Shown here: positions 8,259 to 15,919 of the stretch, piece by piece
Numbering within the stretch: position 1 is the first letter of the stretch
How the letters are laid out: each line of letters begins with the position of its first letter
Source: an uncultured Rhodanobacteraceae bacterium
GTDB lineage: Bacteria > Pseudomonadota > Gammaproteobacteria > Xanthomonadales > SZUA-5
Assembly: GCA_937928755.1 (NCBI GenBank)
Contig: CALEZI010000126.1
Span: forward strand, 1-33,045
Direction: 5' to 3'
Length of the DNA stretch: 33,045 nucleotides
Made by a program: the position numbers and the translations under genes
The notes under the pieces: model-generated
Seen by the model: the letters and a program-made list of their open reading frames with translations, nothing else
Told to the model about the DNA's origin: nothing
Database searches by the model: none

Positions 8259-9199
8259 CCGCGGGCCTCGCAGATCTCTTCGATCGCTGCGTGGTGCCCG
8301 CGCAGCGCTCTGGCTTCCAGTGCGAACACGCCCATCTGGCCGACGCTGAACTCGATCCATACCAACGGCATCAGCGGCAGCAGTCGCTTTAGCGCGCGTT
8401 CGGCTTCGCCGACTTCAACAATCAGCAGGCCGTGAGCTGCCAGGTGTTTGGGCGCATGGCGCAAGATGCGCAGGCAGGCATCGCAACCGTCGGCGCCGGA
8501 AGTCAGGCCGAGCTTGGGTTCGTGCGCATACTCGCCGGGCATCGCCGCGTATTCGGCGTCGGTGATGTAAGGCGGATTGGACACGATCAGGTCGTAGATC
8601 TCGTCGTCGAGGGCGCCGAACAGGTCGGATTGCAGCAGCCTCACGCGCGCGTCGAGTCGATGCAAGGCGACATTTTCGGCGGCCAGCGCCAGAGCGTCAG
8701 GCGAAAGGTCCAGCGCATCGACCTGCCAGTCGGGGCGGCGCACCGCCATCGCCACGGCGATCGAGCCGCCGCCGGTGCACAGATCGAGCACGCGGCGCAC
8801 GGGTCGGTCGCCGAGCCAGGGCCGAAAGCCGTTTTCAATCAATTCGGCGATCGGCGAGCGCGGAACCAGCGCGCGCGCGTCGCTGCGCAACGTCAGTCCG
8901 GCGAACTCGGCGCTGCCGATCAGGTAGGCCGCCGGTATGCGTTCGGCGATGCGGCGCTCGATCAAGGCCTGCGCCGTGGCGATTTCTTCTTCGAGCAGCC
9001 TCGCTTGGGCGAAAGTTCCCGGTACCCGAGGTGGCAAGTTCAGCGCATGCAAGGCCAGCGAACGCGCCTCGTCGAGCGCATTGTCCTCGCTGTGACCGAT
9101 CAGCACGCGCGCAGCGCGCAGCCTCCCGGCGCCCCAGCGGACGAGGTCGGCCAGAGTGCGCAGGCCGTGGGCAGAGGGCGGTAACCCGTGGGGCATCAT
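8252..9199 (-). CDS. prmB: Ribosomal protein L3 glutamine N5-methyltransferase
   Basis: PrmB methylates the Gln side chain of ribosomal protein uL3 using SAM, in the cytoplasm. The 315-aa protein has a helical N-terminal domain, the family segment LVPRSPIAEL (about 111-120; VPRSP typifies PrmB, as against VPRPET in PrmC), a SAM-binding loop VLDLCTGGGSIAVA (about 137-150), and the catalytic NPPY motif at 208-211. I chose the ATG at 9199, with GGAG 12 nt upstream; a TTG at 9220 is in frame but has no ribosome-binding site. Length fits the family (about 300-310 aa). The TAG stop lies inside a REP-like head. The gene is on the same strand as the ligase-like gene upstream but is separated from it by 216 bp containing two palindromes, so it may have its own promoter. 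Confidence 0.92.
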   Translation of the reverse strand: MMPHGLPPSAHGLRTLADLVRWGAGRLRAARVLIGHSEDNALDEARSLALHALNLPPRVPGTFAQARLLEEEIATAQALIERRIAERIPAAYLIGSAEFAGLTLRSDARALVPRSPIAELIENGFRPWLGDRPVRRVLDLCTGGGSIAVAMAVRRPDWQVDALDLSPDALALAAENVALHRLDARVRLLQSDLFGALDDEIYDLIVSNPPYITDAEYAAMPGEYAHEPKLGLTSGADGCDACLRILRHAPKHLAAHGLLIVEVGEAERALKRLLPLMPLVWIEFSVGQMGVFALEARALRGHHAAIEEICEARGL

Positions 9200-9295
9200 T
9201 CTGATCGAGAACTCCGCCAATGCTTGTGTAAAAGTACCCCGGTGCGTCTTTTCATGTCCGATGCATCGACGGGGGACGCCAGGCGGGCAAGGTGG

Positions 9296-9313
9296 GTCCA
9301 GACTTGTCTGGAC
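9296..9313. promoter_or_regulatory. Perfect 18-bp palindrome, candidate operator 1
   Basis: GTCCAGACTTGTCTGGAC is a palindrome with 8-bp arms around a TT centre. A hairpin would have only a 2-nt loop, which favours a protein-binding dyad over an RNA stem. It lies about 97 bp upstream of the prmB ATG. Confidence 0.5.
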
Positions 9314-9337
9314 GCTGTTGATCCGTCATGCAAAAGC

Positions 9338-9355
9338 GTCCAGACCAATCTGGAC
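9338..9355. promoter_or_regulatory. 18-bp palindrome, candidate operator 2
   Basis: GTCCAGACCAATCTGGAC repeats the first site with 7-bp arms. The two centres are 42 bp apart, close to four helical turns, so two dimers would sit on the same DNA face. Both lie between the adenylate-ligase-like gene and prmB. Confidence 0.5.
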
Positions 9356-9415
9356 CTGCTTCGCGTCCTTTTGCGCTCCCATGTACAGGCCACGTCCGCT
9401 CATCGACCGTCGATT

Positions 9416-10780
9416 TCATCCGACAGCTCCATCAGCCAACTCGCTGCGGTACTGCACGACCTTGTCGCAGGGTTCCGGGTGGGCCGCAATCTGCAGCGAC
9501 GCTTCGGCGCCGAACAGCCCGCGCAGCGCGGCATCGACTGCGTCGAGGTCGGCGCCGTGGTGACTGTGCACGTCGAACTCAAGGCCGCCGTCGGCGCGCT
9601 GCAGCAGCGCGTATTGCGGCAAGGCAAACGGCTTCAGCGCGTGGGTGACGTCGATATTGTTGATCCACTCGCCGCTGCCCGTGCGGAAGCGCACCGGCGC
9701 TCGGCCGGCCAGGCCGGCCAGCACCCATTCGCCATCGCGACGCTCGAGTGACGCATGATCGCCGGTGCGATAGCGCAGCAACGGCAGACAGAAGTTGAAG
9801 CCGCCGGTCAGGGCGATCTCGCCGCGCTCGCCTTCGGCAACCGGATCGCCTGCCGCATTCACGATCTCGACCGCCATTTGCGTTTGCAGCAATACGTGGG
9901 CGTCCAGCGCTGGGTCGAAGACCGCGATCGGGCCGGCTTCGTTGAGTGAGTAAAGATCGAGCACCGGGCAATCGAAGCGCTGGGCCAACGCGGCGCGCAG
10001 CCCCGGCAGCAGTGCCATCGAAGTGCTCATGATGGCACGCGGCTGGTGGTCGAACTCGATGCCGAGCAGCGCCGCCAGCGACAGCGGATCGCCGGTCATC
10101 AGTTCGGGCCGCAGGGCATCGATGTAGGGACCGCGGTCGGCCGGGTCGCGCCAGTCGCATTCGTGCAGATTGATCTTGGCCAGTCCGCATTCGCCGCGTT
10201 GCGGCGTCACCGACACGTAGGTGAAACATCGCTGTTGCCAGCCGACCAGCATCACGCCAACATCGCCCGGGCCGCTGGTCAGTTCGATGCCGAAGCGCGC
10301 CAGCGCGCGCTGATGGAAGGCCAGGTAACGCGCAGCCACCAGCGGATGCGAGGCGATCAGCAGCGGTTGCCCGGTGAGTCCGGTCGTGCGGAAGTTGATC
10401 AACCGATCGAGCGGCTGATCGTCGGGCACGAACTGGGCGACGTCGCGCGCCAGATCGCCGCGCGTCAGCGTGGGCAGATCGGCAAGCTGATCCGGCGGGC
10501 TGCCGTAGCGACGGTAGTGCGGCACGCGCGCCAGTGCCTGAGCGATGTATTCGCGCAGCCAGGGTTGCGTCAGATCGGCACGAGGATCTACTTCGGCGCG
10601 GCGCACTTCGGCGGCAAACGCCTGAATGCCGGGCAGTTCGTCGGGCAGCAGTCGATGGCCGCTGGCATTGCGATAGATCGGCGCATGCGGGTGCTCGCGC
10701 ATCCACTCGAGCATCTGCGCGCCGGCTGGTGTCAGGCCGGGGTAACGATCGGCGTCCTCAGGACTCATTGACGGGTCCAT
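9416..10780 (-). CDS. Phenylacetate-CoA ligase-like (PaaK/CapK family) adenylate-forming enzyme
   Basis: The 454-aa protein belongs to the ANL adenylating superfamily, PaaK/CapK branch. Visible motifs are FRTTGLTGQP at about 130-139 (a variant of the ATP-phosphate loop SSGTTGxP), LYSLNEAGPIAVF (the A5-like segment contacting adenine and substrate) and LLRYRTGDH (the A7 motif with its Asp for ribose). The C-terminal subdomain is short. Such enzymes activate a carboxylate as acyl-AMP and pass it to CoA, an amine or a carrier. I chose ATG 10780 because GGGAG lies 8 nt upstream; a GTG at 10801 is less supported. It starts 5 bp after the stop of the 193-aa gene, so it is the third gene of a tight operon with a radical SAM enzyme. 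The substrate cannot be predicted; the context suggests a modification pathway rather than phenylacetate catabolism, as no paa genes are present. Confidence 0.8.
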   Translation of the reverse strand: MDPSMSPEDADRYPGLTPAGAQMLEWMREHPHAPIYRNASGHRLLPDELPGIQAFAAEVRRAEVDPRADLTQPWLREYIAQALARVPHYRRYGSPPDQLADLPTLTRGDLARDVAQFVPDDQPLDRLINFRTTGLTGQPLLIASHPLVAARYLAFHQRALARFGIELTSGPGDVGVMLVGWQQRCFTYVSVTPQRGECGLAKINLHECDWRDPADRGPYIDALRPELMTGDPLSLAALLGIEFDHQPRAIMSTSMALLPGLRAALAQRFDCPVLDLYSLNEAGPIAVFDPALDAHVLLQTQMAVEIVNAAGDPVAEGERGEIALTGGFNFCLPLLRYRTGDHASLERRDGEWVLAGLAGRAPVRFRTGSGEWINNIDVTHALKPFALPQYALLQRADGGLEFDVHSHHGADLDAVDAALRGLFGAEASLQIAAHPEPCDKVVQYRSELADGAVG

Positions 10781-10785
10781 TGCAA

Positions 10786-11367
10786 TCACTCCCGCGACCA
10801 CTTGTCGGCCGACTCTTCGGCTGCCTTGCGCGCCAGCGCCTCGCGGATCTGCCGTGCGCGTTCCTCCGCGGCGCGACTGGCGGCGGCCAGTCGCGTGCGT
10901 TCGCGGCTGCTGACCGCCAGCCAGCGATCCTCGGCCACATTCCTGCTCTCGCCCGCGGGACGCAGTCCTGCGCTGGAGAGCGCCATGCGCGCGAGTTCCT
11001 CGCGGCGCTCGTCGTTGTCGACGAATTCACGCGCGGCGACTTGTGCTGCCAGTGCGTTGGCCTCATCGAACAACAGCCGCAGCAGTTCGTCGGCGCCGAT
11101 CTTGCCGCGCAACGACGGGTCCGTCAGCAGCCAGCACAGGATCTGCGTCAGCAAGCGCGGGTTGCGCTCCTTGGTCCGGTCGCGCGCATCGAAGCGCTTG
11201 AGTGCGTCGGGCCCGGCGCTGACGCCGAACGCCGCCAGCACATCGGCGACCAGCGCGGTCACGTGCACGCTGCCGTGTGTTCCGATGCGCGGTTCGCCGA
11301 GAAACGGCGTCGGCGTTTCCAGCAAGCGCCGCGTCAGTTGTTCGAGTGGCGGCCCTTCAGTGTTCAT
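10786..11367 (-). CDS. Protein of unknown function in the radical SAM operon (193 aa)
   Basis: I do not recognise this as a named family. Its ATG (11367) overlaps the TGA of the radical SAM gene in an ATGA junction, which fixes the start and implies translational coupling. The N-terminal two thirds look mostly helical (LTRRLLETPTPFLGEPRIG; LLTQILCWLLTDPSL). The C-terminal third is highly charged, with ERTRLAAASRAAEERARQIR continuing to REALARKAAEESADKWSRE, and is probably one long helix or coiled coil. No signal peptide, transmembrane segment, metal motif or nucleotide-binding loop is visible. I recall similar Arg/Glu/Ala-rich C-termini in unannotated proteobacterial proteins, but cannot name the family. 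Its position between a radical SAM enzyme and an adenylating enzyme suggests a scaffold, substrate-binding or partner role, which is inference. Confidence 0.75.
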   Translation of the reverse strand: MNTEGPPLEQLTRRLLETPTPFLGEPRIGTHGSVHVTALVADVLAAFGVSAGPDALKRFDARDRTKERNPRLLTQILCWLLTDPSLRGKIGADELLRLLFDEANALAAQVAAREFVDNDERREELARMALSSAGLRPAGESRNVAEDRWLAVSSRERTRLAAASRAAEERARQIREALARKAAEESADKWSRE

Positions 11368-12425
11368 GCCCATTTCCCGGCGCCGGCGGCGACGTCTTCG
11401 CCGTGCAAGTCTACGACGTCGGCCGGGTGGTCGAACTTGCCGAATACCTGGGTACTCGGGCAATCGTCGCAGGCATCGGCGCGACGCGTGCGCCGGGCCG
11501 ACGCAAATCGCGCCGGCAGCTCATCCAGGCGTTCGATGGCATCGAGTGCGATGCCGTACTCGGGAGCGGTGAAGGCGCACGGCGCGACGCGGCCGGCTTC
11601 ATCCACAAACAGGAAGCGCGCGCCCGGCGCGCAATCGGCGACCGGCCAGCGCAGCCCGCGACTGGCGCCAAGCAATCGCGCCGAATAATCGTCGTTCCCG
11701 CTCAACACCACGCCGGCCTCAGCCAACCGCCGGCGCAGCTCCGGCAACTGGCGCAGCAGTCGCTCCAGCGCTTCTGGTGCGACCGACTCGGCGGCGTGGA
11801 AGTCCGGCCGATCGCGGCCACCGAGCAGGTTGTAGCTGATTTCGTCGACGCCGGCGTCGGCCAGCTCACCGAGTAGCGTCGCAAATCCGTCGATGGTCGA
11901 GCGCATCAGCACGATGTTGACGCGCAGGCGCAGTTGCCGCGCCGAACCAGCACGCGCGTCGGCGAGTTCACGCAGCGCCGTCAGTGTGCGCCGATAGCCG
12001 CCCGGCCAGCCACGCAGAGTGTCGTGGCGCGTGCCGACCGCGTCGACGCTGACCGTCAGTTCATCGAGGTGCGCGAGCACCTGAGCGCGTACCGCGGGGC
12101 TGGTCAGCGGCGTGGCGTTGGTCGTCGCGCTGACGGCCAGCCCACGCATTCGCGCCAGCGCGCTGAACTGCACCCAGTTGCGCCACAACAGCGGCTCGCC
12201 GCCGAGCCAGCTCAGGAGGGGGATATGGTTGTCGGCGTGCTGTCGTGCGGAATGGCGCGATCGCCAGTTGGCCATCAGTTCGATCAATCGTTCCACGCTT
12301 GCGTCGGCCAGCGTGGTTCGCGCAAACGGCAGGCGCCGGTCATGGGCGCAGAAGCCGCAGGACAGGTTGCAGGCGCTGGTGACACGGCAAACGACGATCA
12401 GCGGGTAGGACACGATTGCAGGCAA
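11364..12425 (-). CDS. Radical SAM protein with SPASM-like C-terminal cysteines
   Basis: The radical SAM core is clear: SACNLSCGFCAHDR gives the CxxxCxxC [4Fe-4S] motif (Cys 19, 23, 26 in this numbering), followed by LSWLGGEPLLW (the GGEP SAM-binding segment) and VNIVLMRSTIDGF in the barrel. Four later cysteines (265, 283, 319, 322; in DCAPG, APCAF and CDDC) sit where SPASM/twitch domains bind an auxiliary cluster. SPASM enzymes modify peptides, proteins or cofactor precursors. The start is uncertain. The frame stays open to 12737, but that stretch is Ser/Arg-rich and unlike a domain. I placed the start at TTG 12425, giving 353 aa; GTG 12413 is an alternative, and neither has a good ribosome-binding site. 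The gene leads a three-gene operon (ATGA overlap, then a 5-bp gap). Substrate unknown. Confidence 0.82.
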   Translation of the reverse strand: MPAIVSYPLIVVCRVTSACNLSCGFCAHDRRLPFARTTLADASVERLIELMANWRSRHSARQHADNHIPLLSWLGGEPLLWRNWVQFSALARMRGLAVSATTNATPLTSPAVRAQVLAHLDELTVSVDAVGTRHDTLRGWPGGYRRTLTALRELADARAGSARQLRLRVNIVLMRSTIDGFATLLGELADAGVDEISYNLLGGRDRPDFHAAESVAPEALERLLRQLPELRRRLAEAGVVLSGNDDYSARLLGASRGLRWPVADCAPGARFLFVDEAGRVAPCAFTAPEYGIALDAIERLDELPARFASARRTRRADACDDCPSTQVFGKFDHPADVVDLHGEDVAAGAGKWA

Positions 12426-12875
12426 AGTTGACCGGAGCTTGGCACACCAGTCGGTCTCGGCGGATGTCGACGACTCGCGCTGTGCCCTCTCTGCGTTCGA
12501 ACTGGTGCGCAGAATTGCATCGTCCCCGCTCCAGATCGTGCAGCCTGTTGAACAGTCTACATTCGACTCGATCGGCGCAGTTTCATTTGCTGCGGTCCGG
12601 AATTCCGGTCGCGGCACTTCGGATTTCTTGTCTGGTGCAAGATAGCCAGGAGCTGCTGGCCGCCGGATCTCCCCCGGAGGTTCCCGGGTACTGCATGCCG
12701 ACCTCGCGCCGACCCTCGACGAAGTGGAGCTTGCCACCGGTCAGCCGCAGAAGGCGCTGCAGCGCGTGGCTCGCACTCGGAAGCGTCGACGCCGGACCGG
12801 ATGCAAGGTGTCGATTGAACCGATTGCCGCTGTGCTGGCACCTTACAGTCAATATCGACCTGGCAGCCTCCCATC
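12426..12875. other. Divergent intergenic region, no well-supported gene
   Basis: These 450 bp separate the divergent radical SAM operon and the ECF sigma factor gene and must hold both promoters. I found no convincing sigma-70 box pair on either strand. A 37-codon minus-strand frame at 12583-12696 (starts MQYPGTSGGDP, ends GIPDRSK; GAGG 5 nt upstream) is the only short frame with a start signal. It could be chance, a gene remnant or a small peptide gene linked to the radical SAM enzyme. Confidence 0.4.
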
Positions 12876-13451
12876 GTGCAGCGCAGCAGCGAACGCATTT
12901 TCGACGAGTATCTGGTCAGCGCGGCACTGGTCGGAGACGCTCTGGCCTGGCGGCGACTGGTGGTGCGCTGGCAGCCGCGACTGTTGAGCCATGCCTGGCG
13001 CGTAGTCGGCGACGCAGAACGCGCCAGGGACATGGTGCAGGAGGCCTGGATCGACATCGTTCGCGGCCTCGCCCGGCTGGATGACCCGGCAGCCTTTCCG
13101 GCCTGGGCCTTCCAGATCGTGACCCGACGTTGCCAGCGTCTGTTCCGCGGCGGTGCGCGGGATCGGCGCCTGGCCGAGGCACTGGAGCCCGAATCCGAAT
13201 CCGAATCAGCCTCCGCTGCCAGCGACGATCCCGAGATCACCGCGGACATCCATCAGGTGTTGGCCGCACTGCAGTCATTGCCCGCGCCGCAGCGCTCGGC
13301 GCTGGCCCTGTTTTATCTGGAAAGCCTGAGCGTGGCAGAAATCGCCGTGGCTCTGGACGTTCCGCCGGGAACGGTCAAGACCCGGCTCATGCATGCGCGC
13401 CGCAAGCTGCGGGCGTTACTGGAAGGAGTCGGAAATGAACAAGTTGGATGA
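12876..13451 (+). CDS. ECF-type RNA polymerase sigma factor
   Basis: The 191-aa protein has a sigma-70 region 2 domain (about 20-90: RLVVRWQPRLLSHAWRVVGD, then ARDMVQEAWIDI and AWAFQIVTRRC), an acidic linker (about 105-120, with a Glu-Ser repeat), and a region 4 helix-turn-helix (about 125-182: LPAPQRSALALFYLESLSVA followed by VPPGTVKTRLMHARRKLR). That architecture is the extracytoplasmic-function family. The GTG start is the only in-frame start ahead of region 2 and has no strong ribosome-binding site. The stop lies inside the next gene (17-bp overlap), so the two are translated together. The DUF6768 partner is a membrane protein and a candidate regulator, as membrane partners of ECF factors often are; that role is inference. 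The inducing signal is unknown. Confidence 0.92.
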   Translation: MQRSSERIFDEYLVSAALVGDALAWRRLVVRWQPRLLSHAWRVVGDAERARDMVQEAWIDIVRGLARLDDPAAFPAWAFQIVTRRCQRLFRGGARDRRLAEALEPESESESASAASDDPEITADIHQVLAALQSLPAPQRSALALFYLESLSVAEIAVALDVPPGTVKTRLMHARRKLRALLEGVGNEQVG

Positions 13452-13812
13452 TCTCATTGCGCAGGGCTTGTCCGCCGAGGACCGCGAGTTGCTGGCGCGC
13501 CACGGCGAGCCGGGATACTTCAGCCAGGCGATCGGTTTGTTTCGCGGAAGCTGGAGCTGGGTCATGTGGCTGGTCTACATCAGCGCGGCCCTGGCCTTCC
13601 TCGCGGCGATTTATGCCTTCTGGCAACTGCAGGCGAGCACCGATGCGGTGTCTGCGGTGAAATGGGGTGTTGTCGGTCTGGTGCTGTTTCAGTTCACCGT
13701 GATGGGCAAGGCCTTCATGGGCTCGCACATGGAGGCCAACCGTCTGCTGCGCGAGATCAAGCGGCTGGAGCTGCAGGTGTCGCTGCTGCGGGCGGAGCCT
13801 CGGGCGCCTTGA
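13435..13812 (+). CDS. DUF6768 family membrane protein, partner of the ECF sigma factor
   Basis: The 125-aa protein starts MNKLDDLIAQGLSAEDRELL, has a mid-section GEPGYFSQAIGLFRGSWSW, two hydrophobic helices (about 42-63, WVMWLVYISAALAFLAAIYAF; and about 75-95, WGVVGLVLFQFTVMGKAF) and a C-terminal amphipathic helix REIKRLELQVSLLRAE. That layout matches DUF6768 as I remember it, a family commonly encoded just after ECF sigma genes. The ATG at 13435 has GGAAGGAG 6 nt upstream and overlaps the end of the sigma gene. It lacks the zinc-binding anti-sigma HxxxCxxC motif. A regulatory or sensing role in the membrane is inferred from context only. Confidence 0.8.
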   Translation: MNKLDDLIAQGLSAEDRELLARHGEPGYFSQAIGLFRGSWSWVMWLVYISAALAFLAAIYAFWQLQASTDAVSAVKWGVVGLVLFQFTVMGKAFMGSHMEANRLLREIKRLELQVSLLRAEPRAP

Positions 13813-13859
13813 GCGCGAAGCAAACTGCGGACGCAATCGCCGGTCGCAGAGCGTGTCTC

Positions 13860-14990
13860 TCAGGCCGACAGCAGGTGGCCGCTGCGGATCGCCTCAACTC
13901 CCGCCACTTTGGCGATCGGCATGCCGGCGTGCACGATGCGTTGGCTCTCGCGGGCAAACAGCAGGCCATCGACGGCGCTGTTCAGTTCGCAGGACTCGCC
14001 GGTGAGGGGGTCGATGACCTCGGCGATGCACTGGCCCTTGTGCACCATCTGGCCGAGCAGAGGACGATGCACGAGCACGCCGCCGCGGAGGGTTGATACC
14101 GGTACGCAACCCTCCAGCGGCCGCGGCTCGTGGATCAACGGCGGCAGCTCTGGAGCGGGCGCATCGATCATGCCACGCAGGGTCAGATAGTCGAGGATCG
14201 CGCGCGCATCGCGCTGCGCCAGCTCATGGCTCACGTCAGTTTCGCCGCGCAGTTCAACGGTCACGGCGACACAGGCGTCGGGCCATGGATGCTCCTTGCC
14301 GGTGTGCTCGCGATAGCGCCGCCCGAGCCTCGCCCACAGCGTCGAGCAGGCCTCGTCGAAGGGCTCGCCGCCGGACTCGACCGCCAGCAGCGACACTTCT
14401 GCGCGCAACAGGCGCGCCAGCGGTTCCACCGCCGGCCACACCGGCGTCGCGGTGTACAGATGCAACACCGCCTCGTTGTCGCAATGCAGGTCGAGCACCA
14501 GATCGGCGTCGATGGCCAGACCCAGCAGTGTGCGTCGCAGGCTCTGCAATTCGCTGTTCGCCGGCAGATCTGCGCAAGCCGCGCGCAACGCCGAACGCAC
14601 CGCGGCGACCGTGGGCAGGTGGCCGGCGTCGATCTCCGCTTGCAGCCGTGCGAAAGTCGCGGCACTGAGATCGGCGTAGTTGCGATTGAAGTTTTCGCCG
14701 CCGGCCAGTTCGAAACGCCCGAGGGCGCGCCCGAGCACGCGCTGGGCGCTGCCGACCGGGTTGGCCATCGGCACCAGCACGATTTCACCACGCAGGCGCT
14801 TTTCGGCTTCCAGTGCCGCCAGTTCGCGCCGCAGGTGATACGCCACCAGCAGTCCGGGCGGTTCGTCGGCATGCAGCGAGGCCTGGATCAGCGCCTTCTG
14901 GCCGCCATCGGTATTGCCGAAATGCAGGCTGACCAGTTCGCGCCTGGTGCCGGGAACGCAGCAGGTCAGGGGATGTGAATCGGTGCGCAT
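13860..14990 (-). CDS. Succinylglutamate desuccinylase/aspartoacylase-family zinc hydrolase
   Basis: This 376-aa M14-like metallohydrolase carries the zinc ligands H40 and E43 in ASLHADEPPG, the arginine/asparagine segment GENFNRNYAD (about 98-107), the third ligand H169 in VLDLHCDN, and a candidate catalytic Glu in VTVELRGETD. The C-terminal beta domain (about 275-376: RPLLGQMVHKGQCIAEVIDP) is the barrel-like extension seen in AstE/AspA relatives. Family members remove acyl groups from amino acids or related amides; the substrate cannot be assigned because no arginine-succinyltransferase genes are nearby. The ATG at 14990 has GAAGG 8 nt upstream. It lies downstream of the redoxin gene on the same strand, separated by 309 bp, so it is probably an independent unit. 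Confidence 0.87.
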   Translation of the reverse strand: MRTDSHPLTCCVPGTRRELVSLHFGNTDGGQKALIQASLHADEPPGLLVAYHLRRELAALEAEKRLRGEIVLVPMANPVGSAQRVLGRALGRFELAGGENFNRNYADLSAATFARLQAEIDAGHLPTVAAVRSALRAACADLPANSELQSLRRTLLGLAIDADLVLDLHCDNEAVLHLYTATPVWPAVEPLARLLRAEVSLLAVESGGEPFDEACSTLWARLGRRYREHTGKEHPWPDACVAVTVELRGETDVSHELAQRDARAILDYLTLRGMIDAPAPELPPLIHEPRPLEGCVPVSTLRGGVLVHRPLLGQMVHKGQCIAEVIDPLTGESCELNSAVDGLLFARESQRIVHAGMPIAKVAGVEAIRSGHLLSA

Positions 14991-15299
14991 CGGATGGCCT
15001 TCGATCGGGGCGCGCAGATCCGCGCGGGCAGGCGGCGATCATGGCACCAAGCCGCGGGAGTGCGTCGCCGTCAGCGCGTATTTGCACGCCACTCCGCGCG
15101 CGCAAGCAACCACGCGGACTTCCGGTTCTCGAAAATCAGTCCGCGTGGTCGTCGTGTGGCCCGTGGGATGCTCGGCTCGGCGTTGCGGATCGGGTGTTGG
15201 GGCTGGTCGGCGTCGCGAAAGGCGCCCGGCGGCAAATGGCGGGGCGCGGCCATTTCCAGCAGCAACAAACCCACACCAACACCGCTGCCGCGCCGCGGT
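14991..15299. other. Intergenic region with one strong inverted repeat
   Basis: This 309-bp stretch between the redoxin gene and the downstream deacylase gene contains no supported coding sequence. The only structure I see is the 12-bp inverted repeat at 15109-15149; short frames here lack start signals. Confidence 0.5.
15109..15149. repeat. 12-bp perfect inverted repeat, 17-nt loop
   Basis: ACCACGCGGACT (15109-15120) is exactly inverted at 15138-15149. It lies about 150 bp after the redoxin stop on the minus strand. There is no T-tract, so termination is possible but not shown; it may be a REP-like element. Confidence 0.5.
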
Positions 15300-15896
15300 T
15301 CAGTACTTGACGCTGCACCCGTACGGCTTGCTGGTCGCAACGCTCACCGGCTTTCCGGCGCCCAGCTCGCTCAAGGCCTGGGTGACGTACTGGGTGGCCT
15401 TGGGGATGTCAGCCTGGTCGGCGCTGGGAATGGAGTCGATGGCGCCGTTGTAGGCGAGCATGCCGTCGGCGTCGATCACGTACATGTGCGGCGTGGTCTT
15501 CGCGCCGTAGGCTTTGCCCACTTTGCCATCGGGGTCGAGCAGGTAGGCAGTGCTCTTGTGACCCTTTTCGGCCATCACCGCGTTGGCGCCGGCGCCGTCG
15601 ACGCTGCCCTGTTTGCCGGGCGCACCGGAGTTGACGTTGAGCCAGATCACGTCGTCGCCGGTTGCTGCGACCTGCTGTGCCTGCATGTTCCTGGCGTCGT
15701 AGTGTTTGACCACGAACGGGCACTCGTGGTTGGTCCATTCCAGAACCACCGTCTTGCCCTTGAAGTCGGCGAGGCTATGCGCCTTGCCGTTGGAATCGGT
15801 GAGGGTGAAGCCGGGCGCCGGCTGGCCCACGGTGGCGGCCATGGCCGCGCCCGACAGGCCGAGAGCAATCATCGAAATCAGAACTGCTTTCATCAT
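15300..15896 (-). CDS. Secreted thioredoxin-fold redoxin, likely DsbD/ScsB partner
   Basis: The 198-aa protein has a signal peptide (MMKAVLISMIALGLSGAAMA, cut before ATVGQPAPGF) and a peroxiredoxin/AhpC-TSA-like thioredoxin fold: FTLTDSNGKAHSLADFKGKT, then LEWTNHECPFVVKHY, then TTPHMYVIDADGMLAYNG. It has only two cysteines: C59 in NHECPF, at the peroxidatic position, and C194 in PYGCSVKY four residues before the end. There is no CxxC pair. I infer that C59 and C194 act as a peroxidatic/resolving or thiol-reductase pair. The start has GGAG 7 nt upstream. It begins 23 bp after the DsbD-like gene's stop on the same strand, so that protein, which exports electrons to the periplasm, is the obvious reductant. 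Substrate (peroxide or protein disulfide) unknown. Confidence 0.85.
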   Translation of the reverse strand: MMKAVLISMIALGLSGAAMAATVGQPAPGFTLTDSNGKAHSLADFKGKTVVLEWTNHECPFVVKHYDARNMQAQQVAATGDDVIWLNVNSGAPGKQGSVDGAGANAVMAEKGHKSTAYLLDPDGKVGKAYGAKTTPHMYVIDADGMLAYNGAIDSIPSADQADIPKATQYVTQALSELGAGKPVSVATSKPYGCSVKY

Positions 15897-15919
15897 GAGG
15901 TGTCTCCGGTTGGGCCGCC

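Noticed and set aside
12426..12737. N-terminal extension of the radical SAM frame to 12737
   Set aside because: About 100 Ser/Arg/Glu-rich residues with no domain character. Radical SAM cores normally begin 10-30 residues before the first cysteine. Kept as a start uncertainty.
13860..14990. Arginine succinyltransferase (ast) catabolic operon
   Set aside because: Only an AstE/AspA-like gene is present, without astA, astB, astC or astD, so the pathway cannot be claimed.
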